Part shown: positions 15,711 through 24,840 of the stretch, one piece after another
How positions within the stretch are numbered: position 1 is the first letter of the stretch
Layout of the letters: each line of letters starts with the position of its first letter
NCBI GenBank assembly: GCA_021772465.1
Contig: JAJFLX010000011.1
Span: forward strand, 1 to 64,000
Direction of reading: 5' to 3'
DNA from: Chlamydiota bacterium
GTDB taxonomy: Bacteria; Chlamydiota; Chlamydiia; Chlamydiales; JAAKFR01
DNA: 64,000 nucleotides
Notes under the pieces: model-generated
Told to the model about the DNA's origin: nothing
The model's database searches: none
Seen by the model: the letters and a program-made list of their open reading frames with translations, nothing else
Program-made: the position numbers and the translations under genes

Positions 15711-18290
15711 ATGGAAAGAACCTTTCGCCTGCTTTTTAATCTTCATACTGGTGAGTGGAAAAAAGCCGCTCTTTTCGCCCCTTTAGCTCTTCTTTGGAGC
15801 ATAGGGGGTTATGGAATCTTCGTTCTCAGTGAAGGTCTTTTTTTAGAGCAAGTGGGGGCTGATTCACTCCCTTACGCCTATTTTATCATTGCAGTAGCGA
15901 TGTGTTTGCTCTCCACTCTTTTAATCGTAGCTCTCAATCGAGCGCCTATCAGGTGGTTACTCTTTGGCTTGATAGGATTCTGGATGGTCGTCAATTGCTT
16001 CTTTCTCCTCTCCTACTCTGCATTTAGCTCTTCAACACTCTTTTGGTTTATCTTCAAAATAGGGGGGTGGATCACCCCTATCTCCATCTATATCGTCTAC
16101 TGGGCTTTTGCCGACCTCTATTTTGATCTGCAAGACGCCAAGAGATTTTTTTGTCTTTTCAATGCCGTCACCTTTCTAGGCGATTCGATCGGTGGCGGAC
16201 TGATCACGTTTCTAATTGACGCTATTGGGATGCAGGGGCTTTTAACTCTTTTTACCTGCTGTTTGGGAGGCTCTTTGCCACTAATTGTGATCATCTCAAG
16301 AAAGGTGAAGCCTGTTCTTGAAGAGCATTCAGAGAGTGTCGACTCCACCTCCTCCATCACATTCAAAGGACTCATTCAAAAAATTTTTTCCTCAAGATTC
16401 ACTCTCTACTTAATCGTTTTCTACTTTTTAATGCAGTGCCTAGCGATTGTCACCGAGTTTAGCTACATGCACACCATCGAAAATGCCCTCTCTTATAAAG
16501 GTGAGTACGCTTTATCAAAGTTTATTGGGCAGTGTGGAATGTGGATCTCCCTTGCAAACATGGTGCTCGGCCTTTTTTTCTACAGCCGCCTTGTTCGAGG
16601 GATGGGGGTGAATAGAATCGTAGCAGTTGCCCCCTCGTTTTTCCTCTTTATCTTTACACTCTGGTTTTTCACCGACGCTCTTCCGATTGCTGTATTTGGA
16701 ATCGTAGCTAGAGAGGGGATGGTTTACTCATTTGATGACAACAACCTCAATCTACTCATGACAGGAGTCCCCACAAAAATAAAGAACCAGGTTCGCATCA
16801 CTGTCGAGTCTTTTATTGAGCCGCTTGGCATGCTCTTTGGAGCTCTTCTTTTGGCCTACTTTCAATCACAAAGAATTTATCTCGGCCTCATTTTAGGATC
16901 GATCGCCCTGTGCGCAGCCCTGCTTCTTCAAGCTCAATACTCGCGTGCAATTTTCAACAACCTGATGGCTTCAGCTCTTCGATTCGAAAAGAAAGCTGCC
17001 GACTGGCTCCGGGCTCTTAATCGAAAAGATCAAAAGCAAACAAAAGCTATGCTTATCTCTAAGCTCAAGCATGGAGATGAAAAACAACAACTGCTAGCTT
17101 ATGAATATCTCCTTCGCTTTGACGATCAAAGCATTCTCCCCCACCTTCTTAACTACGTCGATAGGCTCAGCTTAAGAGGGAAACTACGCGCGATAGAGCT
17201 CCTGCGCCGAAGCCCTTGGGCAAAAGAGATCGCAGGTGAAAGGCTTGAGAGGTGGCAGCGGAGCTTCCCCCACCCCTCACTACGAGAGGCGATCCATTTC
17301 TTCCTAGCAGAGCAAGGAAGACTCCAACCCAAAAAAGTAGCCAAAGATCTCGATAGTCCAGAGCTCGGTCTTCGCGGCGCCGCCATCTTAGCTCTCTCAA
17401 AATCTCCGGCCAATCGGGAATTGATTGAAGCTAAACTCGATCAATTGATTCAATCGAGCCAAGAAGAAGAGGTGTTGATAGGGCTTAAAGTATTGGCTGC
17501 AAGTCCAGAGTTGGACGGGGCCCACCTTCTCCCTCAGCTGATGCATAGACTAGGCTCTACCCTTTGTCACAAGACACGCGCTAGGATTCTTACGATTCTT
17601 GAACACTCAGCTAATGTCGATTCAATTCGCCCCTTGATTTTAGCGACAACACACCTTCGAGCTTCTGAAAGAAGAAGGGTCCAGCAATTGATCGCATCGA
17701 TGGGAAAAGGGGCGCTCTCGGCCCTACTTGAAATCACGCTCGATAGCACTATTTCCGATCGCTGTCGACTCCTTGCGGGAAAAATTCTCGGCCAAATAGA
17801 CAGTGCAACGTTACAAAAGGAGTTAAAGAGTTTGATCGAAAAAGAGACGAAGCGTGCTTATTTCTACTACTACCACGCGCTTGAAATCCCGAAACACTAC
17901 CCCACTTGCGACTTAAAGATCCTCTCTCAAGCTCTACTTACCAGTCACGATAGACTTCTCGATTTTCTAGTGCAGATCCTAGGCGTTGTCGGCTCCATTG
18001 AAGAGGGGGAGATCTTAGCTCACACTCTGAGCAGCCAGAATAAAAAAATCCAGGCTCAAGCCTTCGAGACTTTCGAAAAAAAATGCGATCCCCAATTATT
18101 GACGGTTCTCAAGCCTCTCCTCTTTCCAGACCACTCAAACTCTAAAATCGAGCACTACCTCCGATTGGGCGGTGTGCCTAAAAGTCTCCCCCAACTGCTT
18201 GAAATCATGCGAAGCTCCCCATCAAAAGGGAATCAGCTGATAGCAGAAGGGATACAACTACAGCTCGGCTACAGTAGGAGCGCACAATGA
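15711..18290 (+). CDS. TLC/ADP-ATP-carrier-like membrane transporter fused to HEAT repeats
   Basis: An 859-residue protein in two parts. Residues 1-430 contain about twelve hydrophobic segments resembling the TLC (Npt) nucleotide transporter and MFS fold; residues about 435-855 are soluble helical HEAT-like repeats (LLAYEYLLRFDD, GLKVLAASPELDGA, RVQQLIASMGKGAL). It is the positional counterpart of C. trachomatis CT234. The gene is followed, with a 4-base ATGA overlap, by a cyclic-nucleotide-binding-domain protein. In other bacteria the transporter, HEAT and cNMP domains occur in one polypeptide, so the two products probably act as a unit. The transported substrate and the ligand are unknown. 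Confidence 0.75.
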   Translation: MERTFRLLFNLHTGEWKKAALFAPLALLWSIGGYGIFVLSEGLFLEQVGADSLPYAYFIIAVAMCLLSTLLIVALNRAPIRWLLFGLIGFWMVVNCFFLLSYSAFSSSTLFWFIFKIGGWITPISIYIVYWAFADLYFDLQDAKRFFCLFNAVTFLGDSIGGGLITFLIDAIGMQGLLTLFTCCLGGSLPLIVIISRKVKPVLEEHSESVDSTSSITFKGLIQKIFSSRFTLYLIVFYFLMQCLAIVTEFSYMHTIENALSYKGEYALSKFIGQCGMWISLANMVLGLFFYSRLVRGMGVNRIVAVAPSFFLFIFTLWFFTDALPIAVFGIVAREGMVYSFDDNNLNLLMTGVPTKIKNQVRITVESFIEPLGMLFGALLLAYFQSQRIYLGLILGSIALCAALLLQAQYSRAIFNNLMASALRFEKKAADWLRALNRKDQKQTKAMLISKLKHGDEKQQLLAYEYLLRFDDQSILPHLLNYVDRLSLRGKLRAIELLRRSPWAKEIAGERLERWQRSFPHPSLREAIHFFLAEQGRLQPKKVAKDLDSPELGLRGAAILALSKSPANRELIEAKLDQLIQSSQEEEVLIGLKVLAASPELDGAHLLPQLMHRLGSTLCHKTRARILTILEHSANVDSIRPLILATTHLRASERRRVQQLIASMGKGALSALLEITLDSTISDRCRLLAGKILGQIDSATLQKELKSLIEKETKRAYFYYYHALEIPKHYPTCDLKILSQALLTSHDRLLDFLVQILGVVGSIEEGEILAHTLSSQNKKIQAQAFETFEKKCDPQLLTVLKPLLFPDHSNSKIEHYLRLGGVPKSLPQLLEIMRSSPSKGNQLIAEGIQLQLGYSRSAQ

Positions 18291-18694
18291 ATCTGATAGA
18301 AAAAGCATTCTTTCTTAAAAAAACGGTCCTTTTTGAGGGGTTAGATCTAGACTTACTCCTCACTGTTGCAGATCAAGTTGAGATCGAACAGTTTACACCG
18401 GGTCAAAAAATCTTTGAAACAGGGCAGAGCGCAAACAATTTGTACCTTCTTGTCTCTGGTGCTGTACGCATTGAAAATGAAACCCAACACTACCTCCTCA
18501 AGGAGGGGGAGTATTTTGGAGATGAAAGCCTATTCTACGCAAAACCTAGATCTTACAAAGCTGTGTCGCTTGACCGCGTCACACTCTTGCAACTCTCGCG
18601 CTCTCATGTGCTAACGATACTAGCTGAGTGTCCCTCAGTTGCATTAGCTCTGCTTCGTGGTTACACGAAGTTATTGGAGATGAGAAAAAGGTAG
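18287..18694 (+). CDS. Cyclic-nucleotide-binding (CRP-like effector) domain protein
   Basis: 135 residues forming a single cNMP-binding beta-roll: LFEGLDLDLL, then FTPGQKIFETGQSANNLYLLVSG, then the phosphate-cassette region EGEYFGDESLFYAKPRS. There is no DNA-binding helix-turn-helix, so it is not a CRP-type regulator. Positional counterpart of CT235. It overlaps the transporter gene by four bases and may act as its regulatory subunit. The cassette lacks a clear RAA match, so binding of cAMP is not assured. Confidence 0.82.
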   Translation: MNLIEKAFFLKKTVLFEGLDLDLLLTVADQVEIEQFTPGQKIFETGQSANNLYLLVSGAVRIENETQHYLLKEGEYFGDESLFYAKPRSYKAVSLDRVTLLQLSRSHVLTILAECPSVALALLRGYTKLLEMRKR

Positions 18695-18700
18695 AGAAGG

Positions 18701-18736
18701 AGAACTACAGGATTTTGTAAAAAAACCTGTAGTTCT
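18701..18736. terminator. Hairpin between convergent genes, possible bidirectional terminator
   Basis: An 11-bp perfect inverted repeat, AGAACTACAGG (18701-18711) and CCTGTAGTTCT (18726-18736), with an A-rich loop, lies between the cNMP gene and acpP, which converge. No classical T tract follows on either side, so termination is inferred from position and stem strength. Confidence 0.5.
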
Positions 18737-18748
18737 TAAGACAAAAGG

Positions 18749-18982
18749 CTAGCCTTTCTTTTCATTGATGTAGTTGATCACATCGCCAACGGTTTTGAGC
18801 TTTTCAGCCTCCTCTTCAGAGATCTCAAAGCCAAAACGCTCTTCAAAAGTCATGATGAGCTCCGTAAGATCTAAGCTATCTGCATTGAGGTCCTCTACAA
18901 AGGACTTCTCAGGAGAGACGTCTTGCTCATCTACTCCAAGCTGCTCGACTACAATGTCGATCACATCTTTTTCTAACGACAT
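18749..18982 (-). CDS. acpP: Acyl carrier protein
   Basis: A 77-residue acidic four-helix carrier. The phosphopantetheine attachment site is S36 in NADSLDL. The ATG at 18982 is preceded by GAGGAAA; a longer frame from 19054 would add an unlikely basic leader. Last gene of the fabH-fabD-fabG-acpP series. Confidence 0.96.
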   Translation of the reverse strand: MSLEKDVIDIVVEQLGVDEQDVSPEKSFVEDLNADSLDLTELIMTFEERFGFEISEEEAEKLKTVGDVINYINEKKG

Positions 18983-19057
18983 GGTGATTTCCTCATTTGT
19001 CATAATCTTATGTCCCAAGCAAGTGTTTATACTTCTTGAGTCCCTTTTTTTCAAGCC

Positions 19058-19813
19058 TCAGGTTACCATTCCCCCATCGACTGTGATCACTTGCCCAGTA
19101 ATATAATCAGCCATGGAGCTGGCTAAGAAGAGTGCTGACTGAGCAATATCTGTGGCCTGACCCATTTTTTTCATTGGAATTTGGGCCAGAATCGCCTCAC
19201 GCTGCTTTTCATTCAAAGCGGCTGTCATATCGGTCTCGATAAAACCCGGAGCGATGCAGTTGACAGTGATACCGCGTGTCGCTACCTCTTTAGCAAGAGA
19301 TTTGGTGAATCCGATCATCCCAGCTTTTGAGGCCGCATAGTTTGACTGTCCCGCATTGCCAGTTAACCCGACAACGGAGGTGATGTTGATGATCTTTCCA
19401 TAGCGCGCTTTCATCATGGGGCGAACTACTAGCTGACAGGCGAGAAAAACTGATTTCAAATTGACATCGAGTACCTGATCCCAATCTTCTTCAGAAAGAC
19501 GCATGAGCAGGTTATCGCGTGTTATTCCAGCGTTGTTCACAAGGATATCTACAGACCCAAATGTCTCAAAGACTGTGTTCATGGTCGTAGCTAGCTGCTC
19601 GGGCTCACCTACGTTAACAGCAAAAAACTCAATTTTTTGATCACCTGCGGCATGTTTTCTCAACTCATCAACAACCGCTCTTCCTCTCTCTAAATTCGTC
19701 CCAAAAAGAGCGACTGAGGCTCCTTGAGCGATAAAGGCCTCAGCGATCGCTCTACCAATTCCACGGGTCCCCCCCGTTACAATTGCTCTCTTATGTGCTA
19801 ACATCTGACTCAT
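19058..19813 (-). CDS. fabG: 3-oxoacyl-ACP reductase FabG
   Basis: A 251-residue short-chain dehydrogenase that reduces beta-ketoacyl-ACP with NADPH. Seen: cofactor loop TGGTRGIGRAIAE, NNAGITRDN, catalytic S-Y-K in NITSVVGLTG and YAASKAG, and the C-terminal VDGGMVT typical of FabG. It overlaps fabD by four bases (ATGA). Confidence 0.96.
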   Translation of the reverse strand: MSQMLAHKRAIVTGGTRGIGRAIAEAFIAQGASVALFGTNLERGRAVVDELRKHAAGDQKIEFFAVNVGEPEQLATTMNTVFETFGSVDILVNNAGITRDNLLMRLSEEDWDQVLDVNLKSVFLACQLVVRPMMKARYGKIINITSVVGLTGNAGQSNYAASKAGMIGFTKSLAKEVATRGITVNCIAPGFIETDMTAALNEKQREAILAQIPMKKMGQATDIAQSALFLASSMADYITGQVITVDGGMVT

Positions 19814-20742
19814 AAATCTACCAATTTCTCCAAGTCTTCAATTTTACTAATTGAGTGAGTAGGAACAGATCCCAGTTGCCTAACCATTCCCGCAAGTGTC
19901 TTTCCCCAACCAATTTCGACACAACAATCCACGAGAGGCAGTAGTGCTCTTAAACTCTGTTCCCATCTTACGGGAGAAGTAACTTGTGCGATTAAATTGC
20001 GCTTGATCTCCTCGGGATTCTCGACAAAATCCCCAGAGACATTCATGACAATTTTTGTTCGACTCTCAGTGAACTCAATAGGAAAAATACGCTCAGCGAG
20101 CCTCTTTTCTGCACTAGACATCAGGCCGCTATGAAACGCGCCGTGAACTTTCAAAGCAATTGCACGTCGAGCTCCCAACTTTTTAGCAGCTTCCATTCCA
20201 GCCTCAACTCCCCTTTGAGTGCCTGAGATAACCGTTTGACCCGGCGCATTGAAGTTGGCCACCCAAAGATCATGGGGAAGTTGAAGCTCAGAGACCATTT
20301 TTTCGACCTGCTCAGCTGATAGCCCCATCAAAGCAGCCATCGTCCCTTGGCTCTGCTTACAAGCTTCGCTCATCACCTCGCCTCGATACTGGACTAGAGG
20401 CAAGCAAGAGGCAAAGTCAATTTTTCCCCCAGCGGTCAGGGCTGTATATTCCCCCAAGCTGAGCCCAGCGCAAACAACAGGCTCCAAGTTTGGAAATTGC
20501 TCATTGATCACTTTCAATGTCGCTAAGCTGTTGAGATAGATAGCAGGTTGGCTGTTGTGAGTCTCTGTAAGCTCTTCGATAGGCCCCTCAAAGATAAGAC
20601 GAGACAATGAGCGACCCAGCCTCTCGTCCCCCCCTTGAAAGAGCTCGCGCGCACAAGCGTATGAATCATAAAAATCCCGTCCCATGCCAACGCCCTGCGC
20701 CCCTTGACCGGGAAATAGAAATGCAACTCTTTTCTTTGTCAT
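19810..20742 (-). CDS. fabD: Malonyl-CoA:ACP transacylase FabD
   Basis: Transfers malonyl from CoA to ACP. FPGQGAQ lies at residues 10-16, the nucleophile is S95 in GLSLGEYTAL, and a later active-site region AFHSGLM supplies the catalytic histidine. The usual GHSLG motif reads GLSLG here: leucine replaces the histidine before the serine. That residue is not the catalytic one, so the enzyme should work. It overlaps both fabH and fabG by four bases. Confidence 0.95.
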   Translation of the reverse strand: MTKKRVAFLFPGQGAQGVGMGRDFYDSYACARELFQGGDERLGRSLSRLIFEGPIEELTETHNSQPAIYLNSLATLKVINEQFPNLEPVVCAGLSLGEYTALTAGGKIDFASCLPLVQYRGEVMSEACKQSQGTMAALMGLSAEQVEKMVSELQLPHDLWVANFNAPGQTVISGTQRGVEAGMEAAKKLGARRAIALKVHGAFHSGLMSSAEKRLAERIFPIEFTESRTKIVMNVSGDFVENPEEIKRNLIAQVTSPVRWEQSLRALLPLVDCCVEIGWGKTLAGMVRQLGSVPTHSISKIEDLEKLVDL

Positions 20743-21731
20743 ATTTCCGCTCTAGTTAAAATGGCAGCTCCCCAGGTAAACCCTGCTCCGAAGGCTACGA
20801 GAAGAAGATTATCCCCTTTCCCAATGTCTTTCTCGTCCAAAAGCTCGTCGAGGGCAATGGCCACACCTGATGCTGAAGTATTTCCGTATTTATGGACTGT
20901 TTTAAATACCTTAGCTTCATCAATTTCGAAACGCTTTGCAATGGCATCAATGATTCGCTCATTTGCTTGGTGGGGAATCAGCCAGTCAATATCGCTTTGT
21001 GCAAGTCCTGCGAGATCAAGACAGTGAATAGCTGCACTCTGCATTCGCCGAACTGCATGTTTAAAAACCTCTTTGCCCTCCATACTCAAATAGTGAAGGC
21101 CCTTTTCAACACTCTCTAAAGTGGCAGGCTGACGACACCCTCCTCCTGGAAGCATCAACAAATTAGCCACACCGCCATCTGCTCCAAGTGATGTCTGTTT
21201 GATCAATAACCCAGGCCCGCTATCTCGAATCACTGCGGCAGAGGCACCATCGCCAAACAGCACACAGGTATTGCGATCTTTGTAATCAATGATAGAAGAG
21301 AGCTTTTCGGAAGCGATGAGCAAGATATTTTTATAGACTCCCCCCTCAATAAATCCCTTTGCTATTGCAAGGCCATAGACATACCCTGTGCAAGCAGCCT
21401 GGAAGTCAAATGCGGCAGCTTGAGGAGCCTTTAGGGTGCTTTGTATGAGGGCAGCTGTACTCGGAAAGACATAATCTGGCGTGATGGTTGCGACTAAAAT
21501 AAGGTCTAGGTCTTGCGCAGATATCCCCGACCGCTCAAGGGCCATTTGGGCAGCTTTGCACCCCATGTCCGAGGTAAATTCGTTGCTACTCGCAATTCTT
21601 CGCTCCTTCATCCCCGTGCGGGAAAAAATCCACTCATCTGAGGTGTCGACCATCTGTTCGAGATCTTTATTGGTAAGGATCCGTTCTGGCAAATATGAAC
21701 CAGTTGCCACGATCCGAGCTGCTTTAGCCAC
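20739..21731 (-). CDS. fabH: 3-oxoacyl-ACP synthase III FabH
   Basis: Starts fatty-acid synthesis by condensing acetyl-CoA with malonyl-ACP. The Cys-His-Asn triad is present: C114 in FQAACTGY, His in LIPHQANERI and Asn in KYGNTSASG. The chosen start is a GTG at 21731 with a nearby GGGGAG. The frame stays open to an ATG at 21815, but that start would overlap the divergent recR and add residues absent from FabH. First gene of the operon fabH-fabD-fabG-acpP. Confidence 0.94.
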   Translation of the reverse strand: MAKAARIVATGSYLPERILTNKDLEQMVDTSDEWIFSRTGMKERRIASSNEFTSDMGCKAAQMALERSGISAQDLDLILVATITPDYVFPSTAALIQSTLKAPQAAAFDFQAACTGYVYGLAIAKGFIEGGVYKNILLIASEKLSSIIDYKDRNTCVLFGDGASAAVIRDSGPGLLIKQTSLGADGGVANLLMLPGGGCRQPATLESVEKGLHYLSMEGKEVFKHAVRRMQSAAIHCLDLAGLAQSDIDWLIPHQANERIIDAIAKRFEIDEAKVFKTVHKYGNTSASGVAIALDELLDEKDIGKGDNLLLVAFGAGFTWGAAILTRAEI

Positions 21732-21762
21732 AAGCTCCCCTTTGGTAGGTACAAAAGCTAGT

Positions 21763-21791
21763 ATTTTAGCAGATGATGCGTTATTTTGAAA
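21763..21791 (-). promoter_or_regulatory. Possible promoter of the fab operon
   Basis: Minus strand TTTCAA (21786-21791), 17-base spacer, TAAAAT (21763-21768), ending 31 bases before the fabH GTG. It lies in the 63-base gap between fabH and recR. Confidence 0.4.
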
Positions 21792-21794
21792 GTC

Positions 21795-22391
21795 ATGATA
21801 CGCTACCCTCCTCATCTGCTTCGTCTCATCGATGTGCTTAAAAAATTACCTGGAATAGGGTCCAAAAGTGCAGAACGGTTCGCTTTCCACCTCCTCGATT
21901 GGCCTGAAGAGAAGCAAATTGAGATGGCTGAGGTGATTCGCAGTGTCAAGCAGCATTTAAAAAATTGTCTTGTGTGTGGCGCCCTTATCGAAAAGAAATG
22001 CGTCTTATGCACAGATCTGAGCCGCGATCAAGAGACGCTTTGCATCGTAGCAACTTCAAAAGATCTTTTTGCAATAGAAGAGACGCGCGAGTACCGGGGT
22101 CTCTATCATGTACTCGGCGCTCTTTTCTCTCCTATTCACGGCAAAAAGCCGCAAGCTGAGGTCTTAGAAGGACTCCTTAAACGTGTCGAGGAGAAGCAAA
22201 TCAAAGAGATCATCATCGCACTTGATTCAACACTTGAAGGAGATGCAACCGCTCTCTATATCAAGAGAGAACTGAGCGCTTTTTCCGCTCGAGTCTCTCG
22301 TCTTGCATTAGGACTTCCGATGGGAAGCGCGCTAGATTATATCGATGGTGGCACCCTAGGGCGCGCCCTAGCGGGCCGGCACACCTACTAA
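21795..22391 (+). CDS. recR: Recombination mediator RecR
   Basis: A 198-residue DNA-repair protein of the RecFOR route. The helix-hairpin-helix part (LPGIGSKSAERFAFHLL), the C4 zinc finger (CLVC and CVLC) and the Toprim domain (IIIALDSTLEGDATALYI, shown in part) follow in the family order. The ATG at 21795 is used. It is divergent from fabH and precedes bamA, the same order as in C. trachomatis. Confidence 0.95.
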   Translation: MIRYPPHLLRLIDVLKKLPGIGSKSAERFAFHLLDWPEEKQIEMAEVIRSVKQHLKNCLVCGALIEKKCVLCTDLSRDQETLCIVATSKDLFAIEETREYRGLYHVLGALFSPIHGKKPQAEVLEGLLKRVEEKQIKEIIIALDSTLEGDATALYIKRELSAFSARVSRLALGLPMGSALDYIDGGTLGRALAGRHTY

Positions 22392-22395
22392 GCCC

Positions 22396-22425
22396 TTGCA
22401 TATATTCCTGACTATCTCGTACGAT
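22396..22425 (+). promoter_or_regulatory. Possible promoter of bamA-skp-lpxD
   Basis: TTGCAT (22396-22401), 18-base spacer, TACGAT (22420-22425), 34 bases before the bamA ATG at 22460. Confidence 0.3.
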
Positions 22426-22459
22426 TTGGCCTCTGAAAGTCTCCAAATTAGGTCAATGA

Positions 22460-24823
22460 ATGCCACTTACAAGGCTCTATCTCGCCCTCCTCATCCTTCT
22501 GACTCCCCTCTTTGTCTATGGCCAGCAGTATGAATCCATGCGTGTTGTAAAGATCGATGTCATCGCTCAAAATCTCCCCCCTGAAGCGCCCTTCAATCAG
22601 GCGGCTGTCCGCTCTCGACTTCAAACACGCGTTGGGGATTATTTTTCTCAAACTGAGTTCGATCGCGACTTGAAATGTCTCGCTGAAGATTACGATCGAG
22701 TCGTCCCTTGTGTCGAAGTGATCCAGGGTGAAATCTTTATCACCTTAGAACTTTGGATGAAACCGACGATCCGAGAAATCATCTTTTGTGGAAATGAAAA
22801 GGTTAAAACCAAAAAACTCAAAAAGGCCTTTGAGCTCTCTCGTGGTGATCTCTTTGAGCGTGAGGAGTTCATTGAATCGTTTAATGACCTCAAACACCTC
22901 TATTTGAAAAAAGGGTTCTTTGAAGCAGACCTCTGCTACGACATCTTGCCTATCGAGGGGGAAAATCAAATTGATATTCGCATTGATATCTCCGAAGGGC
23001 GCTCGGGAAAAATAAAAAAGATCTGCTTTGAAGGGATGACAAAACAGGAGTCTAAAGATGTGTTGGATATTCTCTTTACTAAGCGCTATAGCCTGTTTCT
23101 GAGTTGGTTGAATGGGCAAGGTATCTACCATCCCGACATGATTGAGCAAGATCGACTGCAGGTAATCAATTACTTCCAAAATTTGGGGTATGCCGATGCG
23201 CTTGCCGACATTTGCATTGCAGAGTACAAAGGATCTAACAAACTTATCATTCAAATTACCGCAGACAAAGGCACTCGCTATAAAATAGGAAATATCTCCC
23301 TTTGTGGAAATGAAGTTCTCACGCGGGAGTGTCTCTATGAGCGCTTTAACTTTGGAAGAGGTAGCTACTACTCCCCGGAAAAAATCCGCAACACGCTCCG
23401 CTCTATCCAAGATCTTTACGGCGTGAAAGGTTACCTCGACACCACAGTGGATATGGGACTCTCTCTTAGAGAGGATTGCCCTGTTTATGATATTTCGTTT
23501 TCGGTAGATGAGGGGCTACGTTACTATGTCGGTCTGATTCGAGTGTTTGGAAACTGCACCACTCAAACCCGGGTGATCTTGCATGAAACACTCCTATGCC
23601 CAGGTGAAGTGTTTGACAACCGAAGGCTGATGGCCACTGAAGCGCGCCTTGCCAATACGGGCTTTTTCAGTAGCATTAACGTCTACGCTGTGGCCTCCAC
23701 AGTCGATGATCCGTCAGGCGAGCGACTCTACCGAGATGTCTACATTGAAGTTGAAGAGGCTGAAACAGGGAATGTGGGGCTCTTCGCAGGGCTTAGCACT
23801 TTGGATAGTGTCTATGGTGGGGTAGAAGTCACTGAGCGTAACTTCAACCTTCTAGGGATCACTGGGCTATTTGGTGGCGCAGGCAGGGGTCTTCGCGGTG
23901 GAGGAGAGTACGTCAATGCCAAAGTCAACTTCGGAGACAAACAATCGAGCTACATCCTCCAGTGGACCAAGCCCTACTTCATGGATTCACCCTGGATCGT
24001 GGGCTTTGATCTAGAAAAATCCAACAACCGCGCCTACTCTCGTAGCTATGAAGTAAAAACCTATGGAGGGAATGTCCACGGTACTTACATCATCAACCCC
24101 TACCTCAAATATAGCCTCCACTACAGGGCAAGACACTCTGGTATCGATATTAAAGATAGTAGCAACGAAGTTGAAGTGGTGGACGCCACGGACCAGACCG
24201 GCTTTATCTCAGCGCTCGGTACTTCATTGATTTACGACTCTACAAACAACCCGCGCCGAGCAACCTGTGGATTTCGATCCCGCCTTTCATACGAATTAGC
24301 TGGAATTGGAGGCAACTACCACTTTATGAAGTTTGCCTATCTCAATACTTACTACCACCCTTTCAAAACAAAAGGGACGTTGAAGATGCGGGCTGATTTC
24401 CAATTTATTCTCACCTACGCTGGCACTCAGCCTGATGAGCTTCCTCTCAGTGAACGCTTTTTTCTCGGGGGAGAGACCACTGTACGGGGTTACCGACCTT
24501 TTGTAATCGGACCTCAGCTTGGTAACGAACAGCCCATTGGAGGTGTCTCCTCTATGCTGCTCTCTGAAGAGTACCAGCACAACCTGCTCGCCTCCCCTTG
24601 CCTTGATGGCTTTGTGTTCGTAGATGCGGGTTATATTTCACTCTCCGAGTTCACGCTCGGACAGTTTGCAGCAAGTACCGGATTTGGTATAAGACTGAAT
24701 CTTATGCGCAATATGCCAGTCATGGCTGGTTTTGGATGGCCTATCCACCCAACCACCACGATCAATGGCCAAAAAGTCGATAATGCTCAGCGCTTCTTCT
24801 TCGCGCTTGGCGGGACATTCTAA
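22460..24823 (+). CDS. bamA: Outer membrane protein assembly factor BamA (Omp85)
   Basis: The central subunit of the beta-barrel insertion machine. A signal peptide occupies residues 1-21, POTRA domains about 25-405 (GNEKVKTKKLKKAF, GNEVLTRECLYERF, FGNCTTQTRVILHE mark three repeats), and the 16-strand barrel 430-787. The L6 signature VRGY is at 675-678 and the protein ends in phenylalanine (LGGTF), the usual barrel-recognition signal. Length 787 is normal for chlamydial Omp85. Heads the rightward group bamA-skp-lpxD. Confidence 0.96.
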   Translation: MPLTRLYLALLILLTPLFVYGQQYESMRVVKIDVIAQNLPPEAPFNQAAVRSRLQTRVGDYFSQTEFDRDLKCLAEDYDRVVPCVEVIQGEIFITLELWMKPTIREIIFCGNEKVKTKKLKKAFELSRGDLFEREEFIESFNDLKHLYLKKGFFEADLCYDILPIEGENQIDIRIDISEGRSGKIKKICFEGMTKQESKDVLDILFTKRYSLFLSWLNGQGIYHPDMIEQDRLQVINYFQNLGYADALADICIAEYKGSNKLIIQITADKGTRYKIGNISLCGNEVLTRECLYERFNFGRGSYYSPEKIRNTLRSIQDLYGVKGYLDTTVDMGLSLREDCPVYDISFSVDEGLRYYVGLIRVFGNCTTQTRVILHETLLCPGEVFDNRRLMATEARLANTGFFSSINVYAVASTVDDPSGERLYRDVYIEVEEAETGNVGLFAGLSTLDSVYGGVEVTERNFNLLGITGLFGGAGRGLRGGGEYVNAKVNFGDKQSSYILQWTKPYFMDSPWIVGFDLEKSNNRAYSRSYEVKTYGGNVHGTYIINPYLKYSLHYRARHSGIDIKDSSNEVEVVDATDQTGFISALGTSLIYDSTNNPRRATCGFRSRLSYELAGIGGNYHFMKFAYLNTYYHPFKTKGTLKMRADFQFILTYAGTQPDELPLSERFFLGGETTVRGYRPFVIGPQLGNEQPIGGVSSMLLSEEYQHNLLASPCLDGFVFVDAGYISLSEFTLGQFAASTGFGIRLNLMRNMPVMAGFGWPIHPTTTINGQKVDNAQRFFFALGGTF

Positions 24824-24840
24824 CCAAAGGAGAGACCATA

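Noticed and set aside
22745..23410. 221-residue minus-strand frame inside bamA
   Set aside because: Antisense to conserved POTRA domains; no motif and no matching operon.
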